From the NCBI GenBank assembly GCA_015663225.1, contig DQSO01000059.1, positions 1-6,302 of the forward strand: DNA of 6,302 nt, written 5' to 3'. Both the position numbers and the translations under genes were made by a program. Every line of letters starts with the position of its first letter. Positions within the stretch are counted from its first letter, which is position 1. A model generated the notes under the pieces. That model saw nothing but the letters and a program-made list of their open reading frames with translations. It searched no databases and was not told the origin of the DNA. Below, piece after piece: positions 1 to 6,048 of this stretch. This stretch comes from Campylobacterales bacterium (GTDB taxonomy: Bacteria; Campylobacterota; Campylobacteria; Campylobacterales; QNZT01).

Positions 1-1
1 C

Positions 2-1891
2 AAAAGTAAAGATTTTAACTTGACCATACTTCATAAACCAACAAGTAGTAAAATAGTTAGTTTAGATTATAATGCTCTTAACTTTGATAGTATTCGCTCT
101 ACAAATGAACTTCAATCTTTAGTGATAAGTAACTTAAATTTGATTGTCGTAGGTGACAATGGAAGTACAATAAGTTGGGATTCAAATGATACATCACATA
201 TATCAAATAGTGGAGTTGTTACAAGACCTCTATCTGGTTCACCTGATGTAAATGTAACTTTAAGTGCTACAGTTTATAGCTCTTCATTTAGTCAAATAAA
301 AACTTTTGTAGTGACAGTAAAAGCGATACAACCTATAAATGATAACGATAATGACTTTATCCCTGATGATATAGAAAATATGTTAGGACTAGATAGCTCA
401 AATGGAGATGAAAACGGAAATGGTATAGCAGACGGCATAGATCCAATTTTTGGAGATACTTTTTATAAAAATCAATGGCATCTAAAAGCAAGAGGTACAG
501 TTGTTAATAATACAGCCAATGTAGCAACTATCATAGGAAATGATTTAAATTTAAGTAGTGTATATAGTAAATATATGGGGTACAATGAAGGTGCACCTAT
601 CATAGTAAGCGTAGTTGATAATGGAATAGATGCAGACCATGAAGACTTAATTCAAAATATGGATATGATTCGCTCAAGAAATGCTGTAACAGGCACAACA
701 GACCCAAGCCCAACGGGAGATCAAACACATGGAACTATGGTAGCTGGGATTATAGCAGCTCGAGGATTTAACAATAAAGGAGTTAGAGGTATAGCCCCTT
801 TTGCAAAAATAGCAGGAAATAACTGGCTTAGTAATCAAACCTACACAGAGTTGGAAAAAGCTTGGGTAACTGGGATAGGAGCAAATGATATAGCAGTTTG
901 CAATAATAGTTGGGGAAGTGAGTATGACAATGATACTCTCATGGAAGAGCTTTTAAAAGTTGGAGCTACAACACTAAGAGATGGTAAGGGTAGAATATAT
1001 GTAAAAGCTGCTGGAAATAGTAGATACAATAGAGGTAATTCAAATCTATCCAACTCTTCCAATAATAGATATATCATAGCAGTAGCGGCGATAAAACATG
1101 ACAATACAAATGCTTCTTACTCTTCATTTGGTTCAAATATACTTGTTAGTGGCTATAGTGGAGAATTTTATAACATTGCGCCAACTATAGGGACTACAAA
1201 TGTAAGTGGAGATACTTCACTACCAACATGGAGTGATGACAGTAATCATAACTATACATATGCTATGAATGGTACAAGTGCAGCAGTTCCAACTGTTTCA
1301 GGATGCATAGCTCTTATTCTTGAGGCTTGTCCAGACTTGACATATAGGGATGTTAAAAATATAATTGCAAAAACTAGTACAAAGATAGATTCTCAAAATA
1401 GATCTTGGGTTCAAAACAGTAGTGGCTTGTGGCATAGTAAGGATTATGGTTATGGGCTTATAAATACAAAAGATGCTATTAATATGTGTAAAAATGGATA
1501 TACAAACTTACCTATTGAAAGAACTAGTATTAATACAGAAAATTTTAATACAAATATTCCAGACAATGACGATACAGGAGTCTCTTTTACTATACCTATA
1601 AGTAGTGATTTTGAAGTAGAGTGGGTAGGAGTTTATCCAAATATTACACATACATATCAAGGGGATCTTGAAATAACACTTACTTCTCCATCTGGTGTTA
1701 AAACAGAGTTGGTTCAGTATAGCAATGTTCTAAGAAGTGCAAATAAACATTATAATGGCAATGGAAGACTATCTTCATCTGCATTTATAGGTGAAAATTC
1801 TAATGGTAATTGGATTGTAACTATTAAAGATAAAGTTGCTTTAGATACAGGAAAAGTAAACAGTATAAAACTAGAAGTAGTAGGACACTAA
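2..1891 (+). CDS. Secreted subtilisin-family (S8) serine protease with Ig-like, Ca-binding and P domains; 5' end outside window
   Basis: This is an extracellular endopeptidase of the subtilase family. The frame is open to the left edge, so the gene starts upstream; the TTG at 20 is only the first possible start inside the window and is unlikely to be real. Residues below are counted from that TTG. Residues 10-103 look like an atypical bacterial Ig-like beta domain (ISWDS, then VTRP, then FVVTV). Residues 107-145 are rich in Asp/Asn/Gly like thrombospondin type-3 calcium-binding repeats. The catalytic domain starts with NQWHLK (151-156) and has the complete active site: D200 in VVDNG, H237 in THGT, oxyanion N333 in AAGN, and S420 in NGTSAA. 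Residues about 505-623 match a proprotein-convertase P domain (GDLEITLTSPSG, then GNWIVTIKD). The signal peptide and any N-terminal propeptide would lie upstream and cannot be seen. No C-terminal sorting or autotransporter domain is visible. A propeptide-like gene follows after one base. The fold assignment is very secure; the substrate is unknown. Confidence 0.95.
   Translation, partial: KSKDFNLTILHKPTSSKIVSLDYNALNFDSIRSTNELQSLVISNLNLIVVGDNGSTISWDSNDTSHISNSGVVTRPLSGSPDVNVTLSATVYSSSFSQIKTFVVTVKAIQPINDNDNDFIPDDIENMLGLDSSNGDENGNGIADGIDPIFGDTFYKNQWHLKARGTVVNNTANVATIIGNDLNLSSVYSKYMGYNEGAPIIVSVVDNGIDADHEDLIQNMDMIRSRNAVTGTTDPSPTGDQTHGTMVAGIIAARGFNNKGVRGIAPFAKIAGNNWLSNQTYTELEKAWVTGIGANDIAVCNNSWGSEYDNDTLMEELLKVGATTLRDGKGRIYVKAAGNSRYNRGNSNLSNSSNNRYIIAVAAIKHDNTNASYSSFGSNILVSGYSGEFYNIAPTIGTTNVSGDTSLPTWSDDSNHNYTYAMNGTSAAVPTVSGCIALILEACPDLTYRDVKNIIAKTSTKIDSQNRSWVQNSSGLWHSKDYGYGLINTKDAINMCKNGYTNLPIERTSINTENFNTNIPDNDDTGVSFTIPISSDFEVEWVGVYPNITHTYQGDLEITLTSPSGVKTELVQYSNVLRSANKHYNGNGRLSSSAFIGENSNGNWIVTIKDKVALDTGKVNSIKLEVVGH
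1882..1885 (+). promoter_or_regulatory. Ribosome binding site AGGA for the propeptide-like gene
   Basis: AGGA lies seven bases before the ATG at 1893, inside the last codons of the protease gene. With only one base between the protease stop (1889-1891) and this ATG, it indicates translational coupling and a shared mRNA. Confidence 0.6.
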
Positions 1892-1892
1892 A

Positions 1893-2285
1893 ATGATAAA
1901 AATAGTATTAGTTATGAGTATGATATGTATAGGTGTTTGGGCAGAAGAGGCTTATAAGAGTTATCATGTTAAAGAGAATGGTAAAAAGATAGAGATTAAA
2001 ACTAAAAAGAGTAGTGAAAAATCTAAAGAAATCCAAGTTACTAAAGATGGGAAGAAATTTAGCAAGGATACTAAATTAGTTGTAAAATTTAACAAAAAGA
2101 TTGATATAGAAGAGTTTTGTAAAAAATATGAGTTAGAAGTTATCCATAAGATGGTAACAGGGCATTATATACTTAAAAATAATTCTGGTATTTTACCAAT
2201 GGAGCTGATAAAACAGATTATTGAGAAGGAAGTATCAGTATTAACTATATTTCCTAACTGGCAACTTAATCAAAAGATGCAGTAG
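1893..2285 (+). CDS. Small exported subtilase-propeptide-like protein, candidate inhibitor/chaperone of the upstream protease
   Basis: The 130-residue product has an N-terminal signal peptide: hydrophobic residues 3-16 and a likely cleavage after VWA at 17. A lysine-rich, probably flexible stretch covers residues 20-58. Residues 60-126 resemble the N-terminal inhibitory propeptide of subtilases (I9 or fervidolysin-pro type): a first beta strand KLVVKF (61-66), a helix with a DIEEF...KYELEV pattern (71-83), a strand GHYILK (90-95), a second helix MELIKQIIEKE (103-113), and a final strand ending in FPNW (120-123), which corresponds to the usual EPNY-like end of such propeptides. There is no protease domain attached. 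It starts one base after the S8 protease gene and has its own AGGA site. I infer that it folds or inhibits that protease in trans. The assignment rests on pattern and context, not on a database match; it could also be a general secreted protease inhibitor. Its 3' end overlaps the convergent exonuclease gene by 20 bp. Confidence 0.8.
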   Translation: MIKIVLVMSMICIGVWAEEAYKSYHVKENGKKIEIKTKKSSEKSKEIQVTKDGKKFSKDTKLVVKFNKKIDIEEFCKKYELEVIHKMVTGHYILKNNSGILPMELIKQIIEKEVSVLTIFPNWQLNQKMQ

Positions 2286-3048
2286 GCTTTTTATTTTTTT
2301 GTTTATTATTCATCTTTGAGAAGTATATTAAATCCTCAGTGGTATTAATATTTTCAGGAATATTTTTAAAACACTCTTGTAATACTATACTTGCACTATG
2401 AGCATCAGAGTATGCTCTGTGATGATCTCCCTCTTCTATCTTGAGAAAATCTCTTAAAAAGGCTAGTCCATGTCTTGGTGAGTTTATAGTCTTTCTTGAT
2501 AAATCTACTGTACATAGTTTACGATTTAGTAGCTCTTCTAATCCTACTACTTTTAAAGAGTTTGATATAAAACTATAGTCAAACTTTACATTGTGGGCTA
2601 CAAAAACATTATCTCCTAAAAATAGTTTGAAATCTTGTAAAACTTTTTTAAGAGATGGTGCATCTTTTAAATCTTCTTTTTTTATTTTAGTAATTTTAGT
2701 AATAGCGGGAGGTATAAAATCAGCAAAAACATATGACTCAAATTTAGCTGTAATTTTTCCATTTTTTATTTTTACTGCACCTAGTTCAATAATCTGATTT
2801 TTTATAGGTGAATTGCCATTTGTTTCTATATCAACAACACAATACTCTTCATCTTTGAAATGATTTTTTTTAGTTGTTAAAAATATACAATCAGCTTCTT
2901 CTCGTATAGGAAGTCCCAAAAAGTTTAGTGTTTCTATATCAATATCTATCTCAAAATGCTTACTAAGTCTACTTAAGCACTTTTCAAGCTCTTCTTTTTT
3001 TAACTCTGATCGTTCTAACTTTTTAATAAAATTATCAAATTTTTCCAT
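2266..3048 (-). CDS. DEDDh-family 3'-5' exonuclease (DnaQ/epsilon-like)
   Basis: The 260-residue protein removes nucleotides from 3' ends using two metal ions. All three exonuclease motifs are present: ExoI VVDIETNG with D73 and E75, ExoII AHNVKFD with H152 and D157, and ExoIII HRAYSDAHS with H210 and D215, which places it in the DEDDh group of DnaQ and RNase T. About 65 residues precede the exonuclease fold. They are charged and helical at first, followed by a FLGLPI...CIFLTTKK segment, and are not part of the standard domain. The C-terminus is a lysine-rich tail. No polymerase or helicase domain is attached, so it is either a proofreading subunit or a free-standing repair or RNA-trimming nuclease; the sequence does not decide which. 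Its ATG lies inside the end of trpF (14-bp overlap), without a strong Shine-Dalgarno sequence, so translation probably depends on coupling to trpF. Confidence 0.93.
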   Translation of the reverse strand: MEKFDNFIKKLERSELKKEELEKCLSRLSKHFEIDIDIETLNFLGLPIREEADCIFLTTKKNHFKDEEYCVVDIETNGNSPIKNQIIELGAVKIKNGKITAKFESYVFADFIPPAITKITKIKKEDLKDAPSLKKVLQDFKLFLGDNVFVAHNVKFDYSFISNSLKVVGLEELLNRKLCTVDLSRKTINSPRHGLAFLRDFLKIEEGDHHRAYSDAHSASIVLQECFKNIPENINTTEDLIYFSKMNNKQKNKKPTASFD

Positions 3049-3631
3049 TTTTTGCCGTTTCTATAAAGTTTCTTAGAAGTATTCTATCTTTTTTACCTTT
3101 GCTCTTTTCAACTCCACTACTTACATCTACACCATAAAAGTTATATTTTGCTACATTTAGTAAATTTTTGTTGTTTAATCCACCTGCTAAAATTATTTTA
3201 CTACTATCTATATCATTAAACCAATCAAGATTTATACTCTTTCCTTCTCCTCCATAACTATCTACAAAAGCATCAACTATACGATATTCATCTTGGTATT
3301 TTTCTATATCATGTAGATTTTTAGCACGAGTTACTTTTATGTGTGGAATAGATAAACTTTTATAAAACTCTTCGTCTGCTTCAAAATGAATTTGTGCTAG
3401 AGTTATATGGCTCTCTTTTGAGATGATATTAGTATCATGTGAAGTTTTATTTACAAAAAGACCCACCTTTTCAATAAATGGAGGAAGTCTATCTATAATC
3501 TTTTTAGCATCACTAGGATTGATAAATCTAGGAGACTTTTCATAAAAGACAAATCCTAAAGCATCAGCACCAAAGTCGATGGCATAAGTGGCATCTTCAT
3601 AGTTAGTGATACCACAGATTTTTACTTTCAT
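3035..3631 (-). CDS. trpF: Phosphoribosylanthranilate isomerase TrpF
   Basis: TrpF converts N-(5-phosphoribosyl)anthranilate to CdRP, the third step from chorismate to tryptophan, in the cytoplasm. The 198-residue length is normal for a single-domain TIM barrel. The N-terminus carries the signature KICGIT with the general-base Cys6, followed by GADALGFVFYEKSPR (21-35). The general acid is Asp124 in the AFVDSYGGEGK segment. The phosphate-binding glycines are in LAGGLN (148-153) and GVDVSSGVE (167-175). The start at 3631 is supported by an AAGGG site six bases upstream and by the family's standard MKVKICGIT beginning. No other trp gene is in the window, so it is encoded away from any trp operon, paired instead with the overlapping exonuclease gene. 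Confidence 0.97.
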   Translation of the reverse strand: MKVKICGITNYEDATYAIDFGADALGFVFYEKSPRFINPSDAKKIIDRLPPFIEKVGLFVNKTSHDTNIISKESHITLAQIHFEADEEFYKSLSIPHIKVTRAKNLHDIEKYQDEYRIVDAFVDSYGGEGKSINLDWFNDIDSSKIILAGGLNNKNLLNVAKYNFYGVDVSSGVEKSKGKKDRILLRNFIETAKNGKI

Positions 3632-3636
3632 TTTTA

Positions 3637-3660
3637 GCCCTTCGTATATTTATATTTTAT
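3637..3660 (-). promoter_or_regulatory. Probable trpF promoter -10 region and Shine-Dalgarno site
   Basis: On the minus strand, AAGGG (3642 to 3638) sits six bases before the trpF ATG. Upstream are two overlapping -10-like boxes, TAAAAT (3659 to 3654) and TATAAA (3654 to 3649), with T-rich sequence further upstream (about 3682 to 3670), as in Campylobacterota housekeeping promoters. The Shine-Dalgarno site is convincing; the exact -10 box is not settled. Confidence 0.5.
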
Positions 3661-3677
3661 TCAATATTAGCTAAAAT
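3654..3677 (+). promoter_or_regulatory. Candidate promoter of the decayed gene at 3687
   Basis: A TAAAAT box (3672-3677) is preceded by AGC and a TTTTATTCAA stretch. The arrangement is very similar to the proB promoter at 4200-4224. It lies nine bases before the ATG at 3687. It overlaps the trpF promoter on the opposite strand, so the two would have been a divergent pair. It may no longer drive anything useful. Confidence 0.4.
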
Positions 3678-3686
3678 AAAACATAT

Positions 3687-4223
3687 ATGATAGATTTACT
3701 TAGGAGCAGTATTTAGAGTTGGGTTTTTAACTGGTGGAATTAAATATATTGGTATCTTTAAATCTACCTTTGCAAAATATTTTTGGATTGTCTATATCTT
3801 TGTGGTAAATATTGGGATTATACTTATATATGTTATTGACTTTGCATATTTTGATTTTTTTTAAAAAGATGGTTGATTCTAGTATTATCAGATACTTTTA
3901 CGATATTGGTGAAGCTTTTGAAATGGTTAAAGAGGGCTACCCTATGCGGGGACAGCAAGAAGTGTATTTACAGCCATGACAGGACTCAGTGATGTTGAGA
4001 GAATGAAAACAAGTTCAAGAAATCCTATGGTTGTTGGACAACACATGATAGTCCTAGAACAGATGTATGGGCATCTTTGATATTGATCTTTTTCGTGAAG
4101 TTCATAAGAGCTTAAAAAACAACTGATTTTTTAGGTGAAGATAGACTTTTAAAAGATAGTTTTGGTGGGAAGTATCGTTATGGAACAAATAAAATAGTAT
4201 TTTTTTCAAATTTTAAGCTATAA
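3687..4223 (+). pseudogene. Remnant of an LTA-synthase-family (sulfatase fold) phosphoglycerol transferase
   Basis: This 540-bp stretch has no intact reading frame, but pieces of one protein family can be read in order across all three frames. At 3687 the start MIDLL runs into a stop. The frame from 3700 to 3861 encodes hydrophobic membrane helices ending in YVIDFAYFDFF. After an eight-T run, the frame from 3863 gives KKMVDSSIIRYFYDIGEAF and then EGYPM. From 3949 comes the start of the extracellular sulfatase domain, GTARSVFTAMTG, then SSRNPMVVGQH. At 4047-4126 the frame gives DSPRTDVW, then GIFDIDLFREVHKSLKN after one more frameshift. From 4131 a LLKDSFGGKY-like C-terminal piece follows. Intact relatives are about 600-700 residues long, so several blocks are missing between these pieces. 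Such enzymes transfer phosphoglycerol to envelope glycans or lipids. The family call is from remembered motifs; the last piece is the least certain. A product is very unlikely. Confidence 0.78.
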
Positions 4224-4230
4224 TAGTTAA
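4200..4230 (+). promoter_or_regulatory. proB promoter with TATAAT box, probably giving a leaderless mRNA
   Basis: A perfect TATAAT (4219-4224) is preceded by TTTTAAGC and a seven-T run (4200-4206). This is the Campylobacterota sigma-70 pattern, in which T-rich stretches replace a -35 box. Only six bases separate the -10 box from the proB ATG at 4231, so transcription should start at or next to the A of the ATG. No Shine-Dalgarno sequence precedes this ATG. Confidence 0.7.
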
Positions 4231-5001
4231 ATGAGTAGAATAGTTTTTAAAGTAGGTAGTAGTGTTTTAGCCAAAGAGAACTCTATAGCCAAAGAGCGAA
4301 TGTTAAATCTTGTATCATTACTAACCAAAGTAAGAAAGATGCATGAAGTTATTTTAGTAACTTCTGGTGCAGTTGCAGCTGGTTATACAGCTTTGAAGCT
4401 TGATAGAAATAAACAGATTAGTAAAAAAGTATTAGCAGCAGTTGGGCAACCTATACTTATGAGTAGTTATAAATCTATGTTTGATATATATGATGTAAAT
4501 ACAGCACAAATTTTACTAACTGAGAATGACTTTGACTCAAGAAGTCATACAAAAATATTTCAACAAATTGTAAATCATACACTTGATAGTGGAATACTCC
4601 CTATTCTTAATGAAAATGATATTTCAACAACTCCTGATCAGCTTTTTGGAGACAATGATCAGCTCTCAGCTCATGTGGCATATCATACTGATGCAGATAT
4701 GCTTGTGATACTTAGTGATATTGAGGGATATTATGACTCCAATCCAAAAGAAAATACTAATGCTAAGATTTTAAAGGTAGTAAGCAAGATAAGTGAAGAA
4801 GAGCTTAGTGCTGATACCTCTGCAAATCATGAGTTTGCAACTGGTGGCATAGTAACTAAGTTAAAAGCGGCAGATTTTCTACTAAAACATGATAAAGAGA
4901 TGTTTTTATGTAGTGGTTATAACCTTAAAGCAGCACATAAGTTTTTATTAGAAAAGATACATGATGGTGGTACTCTTTTTAGTAAAAAAGAAAACAAGTA
5001 G
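4231..5001 (+). CDS. proB: Glutamate 5-kinase ProB, short form without PUA domain
   Basis: ProB phosphorylates glutamate with ATP to gamma-glutamyl phosphate, the first and usually feedback-controlled step of proline synthesis. The 256-residue protein is a complete amino-acid-kinase domain: FKVGSSVL near the N-terminus (6-13), VTSGAVAAGY (43-52), the glutamate-binding PILNENDIST (124-133) and FGDNDQLSAHVA (139-150), the nucleotide-site LSDIEGYYDSNP (161-172), and ATGGIVTKLKAA (203-214), where many homologues have GTGGMxTK. The C-terminal PUA domain of the roughly 367-residue E. coli enzyme is absent. The start at 4231 fits the family N-terminus (MSRIVFKVGSS). The gene begins right after a decayed gene and has its own promoter. 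It is followed after six bases by the TPR gene, which takes part of its AGGA site from the proB stop codon. No proA or obgE is in the window. Confidence 0.97.
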   Translation: MSRIVFKVGSSVLAKENSIAKERMLNLVSLLTKVRKMHEVILVTSGAVAAGYTALKLDRNKQISKKVLAAVGQPILMSSYKSMFDIYDVNTAQILLTENDFDSRSHTKIFQQIVNHTLDSGILPILNENDISTTPDQLFGDNDQLSAHVAYHTDADMLVILSDIEGYYDSNPKENTNAKILKVVSKISEEELSADTSANHEFATGGIVTKLKAADFLLKHDKEMFLCSGYNLKAAHKFLLEKIHDGGTLFSKKENK

Positions 5002-5007
5002 GAAAAA

Positions 5008-6048
5008 ATGGAATTTTTATCGCTAGATTATCGAGATCCTCTTTATGGTGCAGTAATACTCATTTTAATAATATTTATAATCAACTTTTCAAACTACTGG
5101 GTAAGATTTTTTAAAAGAAAAGAGGATGATTACAGCATAGAGAAACATATAAAAAAGTTTGAAGAATCATCTAGTTTTGTAGAGTATAAAGAGATGATAA
5201 AATCTCAAAATCTTCCAACCGAGTCAGTAATATTGATGGCACTTAACTATGATAAGAGTGGAGAGTATGATAAAAGTATCGACATATATTCAACACTTTT
5301 GAAAAATATAAATGATAATAGGCAAAAGAGAAATATTCTTACACTTTTGGCAAAGACTTATTATAAAGCAGGATTTTTATATAAATCACGAGATATATTT
5401 TTATTAGCGATTAAGATATATCCTAAAAATGAAGAGGCATTAACATATCTCATCTCTATCTATGAGAGCTTAAGGGAGTATGATAAAGCTATAGAGCTTA
5501 TAGATGTATTGGAAGCTATAAGTGGTGAAGATAGTGAGAAGAGACTTTATTTTCAAATACTTACTATTTTTCATCGTGATGATATAAGTGGTGAACAAAA
5601 AGTTGATAGAGTTGTAGAACTAGGACTTGATAAAAAGATTGTTCAAAGAAAGCTGTTTGAGTTTATCACTATAAATAAGTTAAATTTGTCTATAGATATA
5701 TTAAAACAATTTGATTTTAAAAATGTTATTGATCTTGTTTGGGAGAGAGATGAACAGTTTTGTCATGACTCTCTTATAAAAGGTGATAAACTTTTAAGTG
5801 AGATTTATACTATAAAAAATAATCTTGCTCTAGCAAATAGTAGTGATAACTTTGAGTTAAATACACTTATCAAACTACAACAAGTTGAAGATTTTTCAGC
5901 TGATTTGGCTTTTACATATAGTTGTAATAAGTGTAAAAATATATTTCCGCTCTATTTTTATAGATGCCCTGTATGTAAAAATATAGACTCTGCAATAATA
6001 GAAACTAACTTAGTAAGAAGAGAGTATGAAACAGGTTCATTTGTATAG
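5008..6048 (+). CDS. LapB/YciM-like membrane-anchored TPR protein with C-terminal zinc ribbon
   Basis: The 346-residue protein has one N-terminal membrane helix (about 13-32, AVILILIIFIINF) followed by RFFKRK, so by the positive-inside rule the rest is cytoplasmic. Helical TPR-like repeats follow, clearest at about 70-100 (ALNYDKSGEYDKSIDIYSTL), 107-139 (AKTYYKAGFLYKSRDIF) and 141-175 (LISIYESLREYDKAIELI). The C-terminus has two CxxC knuckles, C306/C309 and C320/C323, ten residues apart: a rubredoxin-type metal site. This order of helix, TPRs and CxxC pair is that of E. coli LapB, which binds FtsH and controls LpxC degradation and thus LPS synthesis; its metal domain sits against the TPRs. 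A similar envelope role here is inferred from architecture. The ATG at 5008 has AGGA at 5000-5003, overlapping the proB stop. The 3' end overlaps rnhA by 23 bp. Confidence 0.85.
   Translation: MEFLSLDYRDPLYGAVILILIIFIINFSNYWVRFFKRKEDDYSIEKHIKKFEESSSFVEYKEMIKSQNLPTESVILMALNYDKSGEYDKSIDIYSTLLKNINDNRQKRNILTLLAKTYYKAGFLYKSRDIFLLAIKIYPKNEEALTYLISIYESLREYDKAIELIDVLEAISGEDSEKRLYFQILTIFHRDDISGEQKVDRVVELGLDKKIVQRKLFEFITINKLNLSIDILKQFDFKNVIDLVWERDEQFCHDSLIKGDKLLSEIYTIKNNLALANSSDNFELNTLIKLQQVEDFSADLAFTYSCNKCKNIFPLYFYRCPVCKNIDSAIIETNLVRREYETGSFV

Noticed and set aside
20..22. TTG as the start codon of the protease
   Set aside because: The frame is open to the window edge, no ribosome site precedes it, and the protein would begin within an Ig-like domain without a signal peptide. 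The true start lies upstream.
841..1104. Open frame of 87 codons on the minus strand inside the protease gene
   Set aside because: It is fully covered by the S8 catalytic domain, has no recognisable domain or ribosome site, and is explained by the composition of the opposite strand.
2272..2298. Possible terminator: AAAAG and CTTTT arms followed by a T-rich tail
   Set aside because: The stem has only five mostly A-T pairs and a ten-base loop, which is too weak in such AT-rich DNA to call.
2591..2797. Open frame of 68 codons on the plus strand inside the exonuclease gene
   Set aside because: It lies antisense to the conserved ExoI-ExoII region and has no start signal; it is a shadow frame.
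3869..3979. Short intact frame starting at the ATG at 3869, as a small separate gene
   Set aside because: Its residues (VDSSIIRYFYDIGEAF, then EGYPM) match the middle of the LTA-synthase family, and it has no ribosome site, so it is a fragment of the decayed gene.
3949..4080. Frame with GTARSVFTAMTG as a small independent protein
   Set aside because: It is the start of a sulfatase domain without the rest of the fold, lacks a proper start, and lies in order with the other remnants.
3632..4230. A small RNA, riboswitch or CRISPR in the gap between trpF and proB
   Set aside because: No repeats, strong hairpins or known riboswitch core were seen; the stretch is explained by promoters and pseudogene remains.
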